DNA of 64,000 nt from positions 430,001 to 494,000 of the forward strand of contig JADJTL010000001.1 in the NCBI GenBank assembly GCA_016711215.1, written 5' to 3'. Positions 38,008-45,812 of the stretch are shown in pieces. The stretch is from Pseudomonadota bacterium. GTDB lineage: Bacteria; Myxococcota_A; Polyangia; GCA-2747355. The number at the start of each line of letters is the position of its first letter. The first letter of the stretch is position 1. The position numbers and the translations under genes were made by a program. Below the pieces are notes generated by a model. The model saw only the letters and a program-made list of their open reading frames with translations. It searched no databases and was not told the DNA's origin.

Positions 38008-38206
38008 GGACGAGCGTTAAGCACGCGACGCGCCAGCTCGGCGCCACGGGCATTCAAGGGCTTAGGCCGCGCTCGACCGTCGCGGTGCGAAATCCGGTCC
38101 GGGCGATCCGTATTCCGGCCGCGGCACGTGCTTGCGCAGGCGCGGCTGGCGCGGCATACCGGGGCGGCGCACTCGGATCGGCTGCGCTGCTGGAGGTGGA
38201 GAGCGC

Positions 38207-39394
38207 TTGAAATTACGTCTGCTGATCTTCGCGGTCTCGGTGATCGGCGTCGCCGTCGGGCTGCACGCTTATCTCTGGCGCCGCCTGGTGCGCGATACTG
38301 CCCTGCCGCCGCCTTGGCGGCTGGCCGCGCTTGGACTGCTGGTCTTTCTGGTGCTCGCGTTGGTCGCGGCGATTGTTTTGCGGCGCGTGTTGGCGCCGGA
38401 GCTGATGCGCTGGATCGCGCAGCCGGTCTACCTTTGGCTCGGGTTGTTGCTGCTCTTGCTGACAGCGCTGGTCGCCGGCGATGCGCTCAGCGTGCTGGCC
38501 TGGCTGACGCGGCGCTTGAGCGGGCAGGGTGGGCCGGTCGACCCGCAGCGCCGCGTTGCGCTCTCACGCCTGCTTGGCGGCGCTGCAGTGGCCTGGGCCG
38601 GCGGCGCTGGCATCTTCGGCGCGCGAGCCGCGCGCGATGGGGCGCGTCTCGTCACCCGGCGTGTCGAGGTGCCGCTCGCTGGGCTCCCGGCGGCCCTCGA
38701 CGGCTTTCGCATCGTGCTCTTGACCGACCTGCATATTGGCTGGTCGCTGCGCCGCGCCTGGCTCGAAGAGGTGGTCGCGCGCGTCAACGCGCTGGCCCCG
38801 GACCTGATCGCGATCACGGGTGATCTCGTCGATGGCAGCGTGCAAGAGCTGCGCGATGAGGTCGCGCCCTTGGCCACGCTGCGCGCGGCGCATGGCAGCT
38901 TCTTCTGCACCGGCAACCATGAGTACTACTCGGGAGCCGTGGCCTGGTGCGCGGCCATCGAGGCGCTTGGGGTGCGGGTGTTGCGCAACGAGCGCGTCGC
39001 GATCGGCGCCGGCGCGGAGGGCTTCGACCTGGCGGGGATCGACGACTACAGCTCGGCGGGCATGGCGCCGGGCCACGGCCCCGACCTGCCGCGCGCCCTC
39101 GACGGGCGCGACCCGCAGCGCGCGCTGGTGCTGCTGGCTCACCAACCGCGGGCGATCTTCGAGGCGGCGCGCCTGGGCGTCGGCCTGCAGCTCTCGGGAC
39201 ATACCCACGGCGGTCAGATCTGGCCGATGACCTACCTCGTCCGGTTGCAGCAGCCCTACGTCCAGGGTCTGGTGCGGCACGAGGGTAGCTGGCTCTATAT
39301 CAGCCAGGGTACAGGTTACTGGGGGCCGCCGATGCGCCTCGGAACGATCGCCGAGATCACGGAGCTCACCCTGCGCGCGGGGATCACTGACTAG
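38207..39394 (+). CDS. Membrane-anchored metallophosphoesterase (YkuE/YaeI-like)
   Basis: 395 aa from TTG 38207, which has GGAGGTGGAG upstream; a longer frame to 38132 has no site. Four predicted helices in the first ~130 residues (LLIFAVSVIGVAVGLHAYLW, LAALGLLVFLVLALVAAIVL, PVYLWLGLLLLLLTALVAGDAL and a weaker AAVAWAGGAGIFGA). Calcineurin-like motifs: LTDLHIGWS, IAITGDLVDG, TGNHEYYSG, LLAHQPRAI, LSGHTHGGQIWP. Relatives act on phosphodiesters such as UDP-diacylglucosamine; the substrate here is open. The last 11 bases overlap the convergent kinase gene. Confidence 0.9.
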   Translation: MKLRLLIFAVSVIGVAVGLHAYLWRRLVRDTALPPPWRLAALGLLVFLVLALVAAIVLRRVLAPELMRWIAQPVYLWLGLLLLLLTALVAGDALSVLAWLTRRLSGQGGPVDPQRRVALSRLLGGAAVAWAGGAGIFGARAARDGARLVTRRVEVPLAGLPAALDGFRIVLLTDLHIGWSLRRAWLEEVVARVNALAPDLIAITGDLVDGSVQELRDEVAPLATLRAAHGSFFCTGNHEYYSGAVAWCAAIEALGVRVLRNERVAIGAGAEGFDLAGIDDYSSAGMAPGHGPDLPRALDGRDPQRALVLLAHQPRAIFEAARLGVGLQLSGHTHGGQIWPMTYLVRLQQPYVQGLVRHEGSWLYISQGTGYWGPPMRLGTIAEITELTLRAGITD

Positions 39395-41765
39395 GCGGAG
39401 CGCTCGGCTCACTGGACCTGTCACTGGTCTTGTCACTGGTCTTGTCACCGGTCTTGTCACCGGTCTTGTCGCTCGACTGGGGCTGAGCGATCTGATCGGT
39501 GATCTTCGTCTTCGTGCCCGGCCGTGCGTTGATGCGATAGACCGCGTGAAAGCCGAATTGCTGGTTCTTCAGCTCGATGACGTGGCGCCCCGCTTCGATC
39601 GTCACCTGCAGCGGCGTATGTCCGACGCTCTTGTCGTCGACGAAGACCTCGGCCCAGCCGGGGCGGACGTCCGAGGCCAGGATCGCGTCGGCTCCCTCCG
39701 CCTTGCCGACTGAGACCTTCCCTTTGCCACGCGATCCGCGCTTGGCGCTCTCCGCTGAGCCGGGCTGCGGCTCGGTGGCCGCCCGCGCTGGGTGCTCACC
39801 GCCCGTGCCCTTACCCGCGGAGGCTTTGCCGCTGGCGCTAGAGCCGGCCGCGACGCTGCTGTCCCGGGCCGCCGCCTTGCCCGCGGAGGAGCGCGTGCCC
39901 GGCGCCTCTGGCATCAACACCGCCTCGAGCAGCAGCCGCGGCTGCTGCGGCGTGAGCACCGCGCGTTGGACCCAGAGGCTATAGCCAGCGCCGCCGCGCA
40001 CCGTCACCAGCAGCTCGCGGCCGAGCGGGAGGCCCGAGATGCTGCATGGCGTGCGGGCGCAGCGCTGGGCGCCATCGACGAAGACCGCGGCCTCCGGCTT
40101 CGACCAGACATCGAGCCCGCCGGCGCTCGGTTGCTGAAGCGATCCCTGGGCCAGGCCGCTGCCCGCGAGGAGGCGATCCTCTCGGCGCAGAAAGACCATC
40201 AGCACCGCCGCGACGGCGATGACGACCAGCAAGAGCGTCACGGCGACCCACGGTGCCGGATTGACGCCGCGCTCGGCGCTGTGGCGCGGCTGCGGCCGTT
40301 CGAGCGCGGTGCGCTCCTCGCGACGCGGCGGCGGCCCGATCCTCGGCCGTTCGGCCGCGCCGCCGCGGCCCGGGCCTGCGCCACGGAGCTGCGAGCTCGA
40401 CGGCGGGCCGACGCCCGTCGTCACGTGCTCCTCGAAGGCCTCACCAGGCCCTGGGGCGGGACGCAGCGCGCTGAGGCCGCTCGCCGGGTTACCGCTGTCG
40501 GGGCTAGCCTTGGCTGGTTGGCGCTCGCGCAGGCGCTCCTCGAGCCCGACCACGGGACGGCGCAGCTCGGAGCCGAGGTAGACGATCGAGGGGTCGGTCG
40601 ATGGGGCCGGTCGTGGCTCCTCCGACTGAATGGGAATCTCGGTGTCGCGATCCTCCGAGAGCGAGCTGAGCGAGCGTAGGGCCGAGATGTTGCGATGTCC
40701 GGGCGAGGTGGCTGACTGCCCCGTGGCCACCCTCTCGGTACCCCGCGCGACGCTCTGAAGGCTGACGGGAGCGGCGCTGGCGCTCGGGGCGCCCCCCTCC
40801 TTGGCCGCCTCTTCGGTCAAGGTCAGCGGTGGTACGAGGGCGCTGACGTAGTCCCCGAGCTCCTTCGGAAAGGCGATCAAATCGTGGTCGCGGCCGAAAT
40901 TGAGCAGATCGTCGCGCAACCCGGCGCAGTCCTGATAGCGGTCGCCTGGCGCGTTCGCCAGCGCGCACATGACGATCTTCTCGAGCTCCGCTGGATAGTC
41001 CGGACGCAGCTCGCTGGGGGGCGGGATGATGCCCTCGGCCACCTGCCGCATGTTGACCTGGCCGCTGCGGGTGACGCGCGGCAAGCGGCCGGTGGTGAGC
41101 TGGTAGAGCACGACTCCGAGCGAGAACACGTCCGAGCGCTTATCGACCTCGTCGCCCGTGTACTGCTCGGGCGACATGTAATGGACTTTGCCCTTGACGA
41201 CGCCGACCTCGGTCACCTGGACCTTGCCGACGGCCTTCGCGATCCCGAAGTCGGTGACCTTGACGGCACCCTCGCGGCTGCAAAGGATGTTGTGCGGGCT
41301 GACGTCGCGATGGACGAGGCTCAGCGGCCGCCCGTCGAGCCCCGCCTGGCGATGGGCGTAATCGAGGCCCTGCGCCGCCTCGGAGACGACTCGCAACACC
41401 AGCCGCATCGGCACGCGACTCTTGCGGCGGCGCTCGATGCGGGCCAGCGTGGCGAGGTCGCAGCCGTCCACGTACTCCATCGCGATGAAGTACTGGTCCT
41501 CCTCCTGCCCCAGCTCGTAGATCTGAACGATGTTCGGATGCGAGAGCTGCGCGGCGATGCGCGCCTCGTCGAGCAGCATCTCGGCTACGCTGCTCATGCT
41601 GGAGAACTGCGGCAGCAGCCGCTTGACCACCGCGAGCCGACGAAAACCCGCCACGCCTTCTTGGCGCGCGAGGAAGACCTCGGCCATTCCCCCGGTGCCG
41701 AGGCGGCGCAGCGTCTTATATATTGCGGGCGAGCCGCGACGATCGGTGAGCACAGATTCAGCCAC
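39384..41765 (-). CDS. Ser/Thr protein kinase with C-terminal PEGA-like domain
   Basis: 793 aa from GTG 41765. Kinase domain in the first ~300: RRLGTGGMAEVFLAR (22-34), VVKRL with Lys48, HRDVSPHN (152-159), DFGIAK (172-177), VHYMSPEQYTGDEVDKRSDVFSLGVVLY. HRDVSPHN carries Ser where HRDLKPEN has Lys, a pattern I have seen in myxobacterial kinases. A disordered Pro/Ser linker, one membrane helix (WVAVTLLLVVIAVAAVLMVFL) and two PEGA-like segments (GLDVWSKPEAAVFVDGAQRC; GWAEVFVDDKSVGHTPLQVTIEAGRHVIEL) follow. The tail is a TGDK/TSDK repeat. It senses from the periplasm and phosphorylates in the cytoplasm. Confidence 0.92.
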   Translation of the reverse strand: MAESVLTDRRGSPAIYKTLRRLGTGGMAEVFLARQEGVAGFRRLAVVKRLLPQFSSMSSVAEMLLDEARIAAQLSHPNIVQIYELGQEEDQYFIAMEYVDGCDLATLARIERRRKSRVPMRLVLRVVSEAAQGLDYAHRQAGLDGRPLSLVHRDVSPHNILCSREGAVKVTDFGIAKAVGKVQVTEVGVVKGKVHYMSPEQYTGDEVDKRSDVFSLGVVLYQLTTGRLPRVTRSGQVNMRQVAEGIIPPPSELRPDYPAELEKIVMCALANAPGDRYQDCAGLRDDLLNFGRDHDLIAFPKELGDYVSALVPPLTLTEEAAKEGGAPSASAAPVSLQSVARGTERVATGQSATSPGHRNISALRSLSSLSEDRDTEIPIQSEEPRPAPSTDPSIVYLGSELRRPVVGLEERLRERQPAKASPDSGNPASGLSALRPAPGPGEAFEEHVTTGVGPPSSSQLRGAGPGRGGAAERPRIGPPPRREERTALERPQPRHSAERGVNPAPWVAVTLLLVVIAVAAVLMVFLRREDRLLAGSGLAQGSLQQPSAGGLDVWSKPEAAVFVDGAQRCARTPCSISGLPLGRELLVTVRGGAGYSLWVQRAVLTPQQPRLLLEAVLMPEAPGTRSSAGKAAARDSSVAAGSSASGKASAGKGTGGEHPARAATEPQPGSAESAKRGSRGKGKVSVGKAEGADAILASDVRPGWAEVFVDDKSVGHTPLQVTIEAGRHVIELKNQQFGFHAVYRINARPGTKTKITDQIAQPQSSDKTGDKTGDKTSDKTSDRSSEPSAPPSQ
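39419..39478 (-). repeat. 12-bp tandem repeat in the kinase C-terminal tail
   Basis: Five near-identical units (TGTCACTGGTCT twice, TGTCACCGGTCT twice, TGTCGCTCGACT). On the coding strand they give the in-frame tetrapeptides TGDK/TSDK. Same period as the repeat at 5289. Confidence 0.9.
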
Positions 41766-41773
41766 TGCCCGAG

Positions 41774-41802
41774 AGTGTACTGAGCACCTGCGGCCTCAGC
41801 AA
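41774..41802 (-). promoter_or_regulatory. Promoter of the Ser/Thr kinase, leaderless candidate
   Basis: On the minus strand TTGCTG, 17 bases, TACACT; the hexamer ends 8 bases before GTG 41765. No Shine-Dalgarno precedes the start. Confidence 0.5.
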
Positions 41803-41853
41803 CGGCCAGCCGCCCGATTTGGACGAGAAATCCCCCCGCGTGCCCGCCGCCGC

Positions 41854-41882
41854 TTGACCGGCTTTGGACTGGCGACTACATT
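41854..41882 (+). promoter_or_regulatory. Promoter of the TPR gene, leaderless candidate
   Basis: TTGACC at 41854-41859, 17 bases, TACATT at 41877-41882; GTG 41890 follows 7 bases later. The transcript would start at the start codon. Faces away from the kinase promoter. Confidence 0.6.
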
Positions 41883-41889
41883 GCGCAGC

Positions 41890-42861
41890 GTGGTGCGTCA
41901 TCTCGCTCGAGCCGCCGGCGTCCTGCTGGCGGCCCTCGTGTTACTTCAGCCCGCTTTGACCCACGCCGCGCCGGACGACCCCGAGGCGATGTTGCGCGAG
42001 GCCGAGCGCTTCTACGAAAACCTCGAGTACGAGTCCGCGCTTCGCGTCTTGATCACCGTGCAGCAGCTCAAGGAGCTGACGCCGATTCAGCGCGCGCGGG
42101 CTTACCTCTATATGGGCGTGGCGTTTACCGCGCTGGGGCGCGCCGAGAACGCCGTTCAGGCCTTCGTCGAGGTGCTGAAGATCCGCTCGGACTTCCGCCT
42201 GCCCGACGGCGTTTCCCCGAGCATTCGCGCGATGTTTTCGCAGGCGCTCAAGCGGCAGGGGATCCCGGATCCGAGCGCTGCGGCGGGGGCGGCTGGGGCC
42301 CCAGCCGGCGCGGAGGCGGGTGGCGGCGGTGGTGAGGGCACGGGCCAACCCGTGGCGGGCTCGGCGGTGGAGATCGTCGCCAAGTCGCCGCGCAGGGTGA
42401 CGGCCGGTCGGCCAGTCACGATCGCCCTCGCGATCGACGATCCGCGCCAGCAATTGCGCGAGGTCGTCGTTCGCTGGCGACGCTATAAGGGCCCCGATTA
42501 CTCGACGATCCATCTGCGCGCGCGCCCCGGTCAGGAACGCCTGGAGGCGACGATTCCGGCCCAGGACCTCGGCACGGAGGCCGGTCGGATCCTCTACTAT
42601 GTCGAGGCGCGCGACGCCGATGGGAATGTGCTCGCGCGTGACGGCGACGACGAGCAGCCGCGTGGCGTCGATGTCGGCGCTAGCGGTGGCCCTGCGGCTG
42701 CCGCGGGCAGCGCCCGCACGAGCCGGCGCTGGCTCTGGTGGGCGGCGGGAGCGGGGGGTGTGGTGGCGCTGGCCGGGGGCGTGATTGCGGCGGTCGTGCT
42801 GGCGGGCGGCGGCGGAGGAGGACCGGGAGCGAATGCGGACGTCACGCTCACGATACAGTGA
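41890..42861 (+). CDS. Secreted TPR-like membrane-anchored protein
   Basis: 323 aa from GTG 41890 (a second GTG at 41893). Signal peptide VLLAALVLLQPALTHA. A TPR-like helical pair (AMLREAERFYENLEYESALRVL, RARAYLYMGVAFTALGRAENAVQAFVEVLKI) runs to about residue 110. A Gly/Ala/Pro-rich linker leads to an Ig-like segment (VEIVAKSPRRVTAGRPVTIAL...LYYVEARDADGNVLARDGDDEQP), and WLWWAAGAGGVVALAGGVIAAVVL forms a C-terminal helix. Found divergently beside a Ser/Thr kinase, as often in myxobacteria. Function unknown. Its 3' end overlaps the next gene by 29 bases. Confidence 0.75.
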   Translation: MVRHLARAAGVLLAALVLLQPALTHAAPDDPEAMLREAERFYENLEYESALRVLITVQQLKELTPIQRARAYLYMGVAFTALGRAENAVQAFVEVLKIRSDFRLPDGVSPSIRAMFSQALKRQGIPDPSAAAGAAGAPAGAEAGGGGGEGTGQPVAGSAVEIVAKSPRRVTAGRPVTIALAIDDPRQQLREVVVRWRRYKGPDYSTIHLRARPGQERLEATIPAQDLGTEAGRILYYVEARDADGNVLARDGDDEQPRGVDVGASGGPAAAAGSARTSRRWLWWAAGAGGVVALAGGVIAAVVLAGGGGGGPGANADVTLTIQ

Positions 42862-43669
42862 CGAGCAGGCTGCGCGGGCGGGCGGGCCTGCGCTTCGTCA
42901 GGCGGCAGGCCGGGCGCCGCTCGGCGCGATCGCGGCGCTGCTGCTGGCCACCGCCTGTGGCGCCGGCACGCCCGCGCCGATCGCGCGCCTCGAGGCTGCG
43001 ATCCTCGTCGATCGTACGGTCTTTCGCTTTGTGCGGCTCTTCAACGTGGCCGCCCTGCAGGCGGGCACGACCACGGGCGCGGCCGTCGCCTGTGCCGAGT
43101 TTCCAAGCCAATACCGGCTCGGCGATGCGCGCCTGCGGCTGGCGGGGCCCAAGGCGCGCCTGCAGGTCGAGTGGCAGGGGCAGGAGCAGGAGGGGAGCGC
43201 GGGTCTTCGGGTCACCGCAGGGCAAGCGCTGGTCTTCGTGATCGAGGCCCTCGCGCCCTATACGCAGGGCGCCACGACGACCACGCATGTGGTGGGCCGC
43301 GGTTGCGTGGCGCATGACGGCTTCGCGGCGGGCAGCGCCAGCAACACGCTCGCCGTCGATGTGCGGGCGAGCACGGGCGCACCCTGCCAGCAACCGACTG
43401 ACTGCGAGCGCACCCTCGATCGCTGCGTCTTGCAGCAACCCGACTTCCCCAGCGGCTACTGCACGCGGAGCTGCGTCGGCGACCAGGACTGCATGCCTGG
43501 CTCGGTCTGTTCGCGCGGAGGTGGGTTTTGCGCGCGCGTATGCGGCGCGGCGGGAAGCGTCTCGGACTGCGAGGGCGGCCAGGAGTGCTTGCCTCGGCTG
43601 ACGGTGGGTGGCAGTTGCGCCACCCTTTGCGGGCCGCCGAGCTGGGATCCTGCCGGCGCCTGCAGCTAA
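42833..43669 (+). CDS. Cys-rich secreted lipoprotein
   Basis: 278 aa from ATG 42833 (GGAGGACCGGGAG upstream). Signal with LGAIAALLLATA then Cys42, a probable lipobox. The C-terminal ~100 residues hold about 16 cysteines in short-spaced patterns (PCQQPTDCERTLDRC, CTRSCVGDQDCMPGSVCSRGGGFCARVC), like the Cys-rich modules of myxobacterial surface proteins. I do not recognise a catalytic domain. Translationally coupled to the TPR gene. Confidence 0.72.
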   Translation: MRTSRSRYSDEQAARAGGPALRQAAGRAPLGAIAALLLATACGAGTPAPIARLEAAILVDRTVFRFVRLFNVAALQAGTTTGAAVACAEFPSQYRLGDARLRLAGPKARLQVEWQGQEQEGSAGLRVTAGQALVFVIEALAPYTQGATTTTHVVGRGCVAHDGFAAGSASNTLAVDVRASTGAPCQQPTDCERTLDRCVLQQPDFPSGYCTRSCVGDQDCMPGSVCSRGGGFCARVCGAAGSVSDCEGGQECLPRLTVGGSCATLCGPPSWDPAGACS

Positions 43670-43729
43670 GCCAACGCTGCGCTGCGAACCGGCGCACGCG
43701 CGCCGCGGCCCGTGGTGGTCAAGATGGGT

Positions 43730-45652
43730 TCAACGCTCCCAGGCCAACGCCAAGAAGACGCGTGCGGGCGGCAGCGGGAAGCCGACGCTGTCGACGGCGT
43801 CGCGCTTGTCGAGGAGATTGCGGCCCTCGAGGCTCAGCGTGAAGCCGCGCAGGGTGTAGCGCGCGCTCGCGGCCGCCAACACGCGACCCTCCTCGCGCGC
43901 GTTGCCGAAGCGATCGAGCCCGATTCCGCTTTGCACCGCGAGCGAGCTCGCCAGGCGGAGTGGCCCCAGCCACTGCGGCGAGCCTGATAGGCCGCTGAAC
44001 GCCCAGCTCAGCTCGAGGCTACCCTGGTGCCGGGGATGGGCCGGCAGGGCCAGGCCGGTCTGAGCCAGGCGGGTCTGCAGCAGGCAGTAGGTGGCGCCGA
44101 CGCGCAGTCCCGCCGGCAGCGTCGCCTGCAGGCTGAGCTCGGCGCCCGTGGTGTCGGCTCCGCTGAAGTTGTCGGGCCGAATCAGAAAGCTGCTGACCGG
44201 CGCGACGAGAATCACGTTGTCGATCCACCGGCGGAATACCCCGAGCTCGAGCGCGATGCGCGGGAGCGGCGCCCAGCTCAGCGCCGCGTCGAAGGCCAGC
44301 GCATCCTCCGGCTGGAGGTCCGGGTTGGGGCCGAAGCCGTCGACGCGCAGAAACTGCTCTTGGTAGGAGGGGAAGCGCAGGCTGCGGCCGAAGCTCGCGC
44401 GCAGCTGCAGGCTGCTCAGGCGGTCGTCGGTCGCCTGTAGCTCCGCGTGCCGGTCGACCCAGGGCTGCAGGAGCAGCCCGAGCGCCGGCACCCAGCGCCC
44501 GCCGAAATCGCTGCTGCGGGTCCAGCGCAGCGTTGGCGTCAGCACGAGCTGGCGACCGAGCGGTGAGAGCTCCGCAGCCAGCCAGCCCTCGGTAGAGAGG
44601 CGTTCGCGCGCGCCGGCATCGGCGCCGAAGAAGAGGTCGGAGCGGAGCTCGACCCCCGGTCGCAGGCGCAGCCAGGGCCGCAGCGGCAGCGTGGCCTCCG
44701 CGATCCCTCCGAGGCCGGCGCTATTGCTCTCGCTCTCCACCGGCGGCGGCGCGGGCTCGCTGAAGCGAAAGTGACCGAAGCGCTGAAAGAGCCGCAGGTC
44801 GAGCCGTCCGCCCCGCGCGCCGAGCAGCGCGTGTCGGCTGACGTGAAGGGCCAGCAGCGCACGGAGATTCGTTTGGCGCGCGCGCTCACTCGGTCGTTGC
44901 ATCATCCCCGGCGCGCCGCGCCAGGCGCCCCCAAGGGAGGCGAGCAGACCCACGCGCCAGGGGGCCGCGCTGGCGTTGTCGAGGCGCAGCAGCAGCTCGC
45001 CGAGCTGGCCGTCGTTGTTGCGCCGGCGCGTCGTCTGTCGGTTGTGGTCGATGAAGGGGAAGTCGCCGGCGCTGCGCCGATAGGCGGCGCTCAGCGCCAG
45101 GCGCGCCCGGCCGATCCTGGCGCGCTGGCCGGCGTGCGCGGTCAGTGTCTGCCACGATCCATAGCTGGCGCCGAGGCGCGTGCGCGGCCCGCGCGCAGCC
45201 GTCGCCGAGTGCAAGAGCACCGCTCCGCCCACCGCCCCGGCGCCGAAGCGACTCGAGCCGCCCGAGCGGTAGACCTCGACGGACGCGAGCTGAAGTGGAT
45301 CGAAGAGCGAGAGGTCGATCGTCGGCTGCCCGGGGTCCGTCAGGCGAACGCCGTCGAGAAACACCGCGACCTGATGGGGCTCGACGCCGCGCAGCGTGAC
45401 GAGCTTCGCTTGCCCGCTGCCGTAGTCGCGCACCTGGAGGCTCGGCACCCCGCGCAGGTGGTCGGCGAGCTCGGTGCCCGGCGCGGCCTCGGCCGTGTCG
45501 ACGCGGCTGACGAGGGCCGTCGGATCAGCCTCGCCGGCGTCGTTGGCCTCGCCGTGCACGACCGTCTCAAAGCGCGTGGGCGCGGCCTCGGCGGCGTTCC
45601 CGAGCGTTATCAGCAGGCCGATCGCGGCCACGATCGATCGTCGCCGCGGCAT
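43730..45652 (-). CDS. TonB-dependent outer-membrane receptor (BtuB-like)
   Basis: 640 aa, ATG with GAGGA upstream. Signal peptide IVAAIGLLITLGNAAEA. Plug domain: GTELADHLRGVPSLQVRDYGSGQAKLVTLRGVEPHQVAVFLDGVRL, LASVEVYRSGGSSRFGAGAVGGAVLLHS (the conserved plug end). The barrel follows with many aromatic-ending strands and finishes YTLRGFTLSLEGRNLLDKRDA...FLALAWER. Length and plug sequence match BtuB/FepA-like receptors; substrate (cobalamin, siderophore or other) is open. No TonB box is evident near the N-terminus, though ETVVH could be one. Confidence 0.92.
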   Translation of the reverse strand: MPRRRSIVAAIGLLITLGNAAEAAPTRFETVVHGEANDAGEADPTALVSRVDTAEAAPGTELADHLRGVPSLQVRDYGSGQAKLVTLRGVEPHQVAVFLDGVRLTDPGQPTIDLSLFDPLQLASVEVYRSGGSSRFGAGAVGGAVLLHSATAARGPRTRLGASYGSWQTLTAHAGQRARIGRARLALSAAYRRSAGDFPFIDHNRQTTRRRNNDGQLGELLLRLDNASAAPWRVGLLASLGGAWRGAPGMMQRPSERARQTNLRALLALHVSRHALLGARGGRLDLRLFQRFGHFRFSEPAPPPVESESNSAGLGGIAEATLPLRPWLRLRPGVELRSDLFFGADAGARERLSTEGWLAAELSPLGRQLVLTPTLRWTRSSDFGGRWVPALGLLLQPWVDRHAELQATDDRLSSLQLRASFGRSLRFPSYQEQFLRVDGFGPNPDLQPEDALAFDAALSWAPLPRIALELGVFRRWIDNVILVAPVSSFLIRPDNFSGADTTGAELSLQATLPAGLRVGATYCLLQTRLAQTGLALPAHPRHQGSLELSWAFSGLSGSPQWLGPLRLASSLAVQSGIGLDRFGNAREEGRVLAAASARYTLRGFTLSLEGRNLLDKRDAVDSVGFPLPPARVFLALAWER

Positions 45653-45812
45653 CAGGTCCTCGAGGGCCGCGCCGGCCCGCGTTCAGCGACGCCGAACGTG
45701 GCGATCACCGCCTGGCGTTCAAGATCTGACGTCCGACGCGCGGTGCTCGATCGGCGGCGGGCGTTGCGTCTGGTTCAGCGGCGTCGTCCAGGACGGCGGC
45801 CCATCAGGAACT

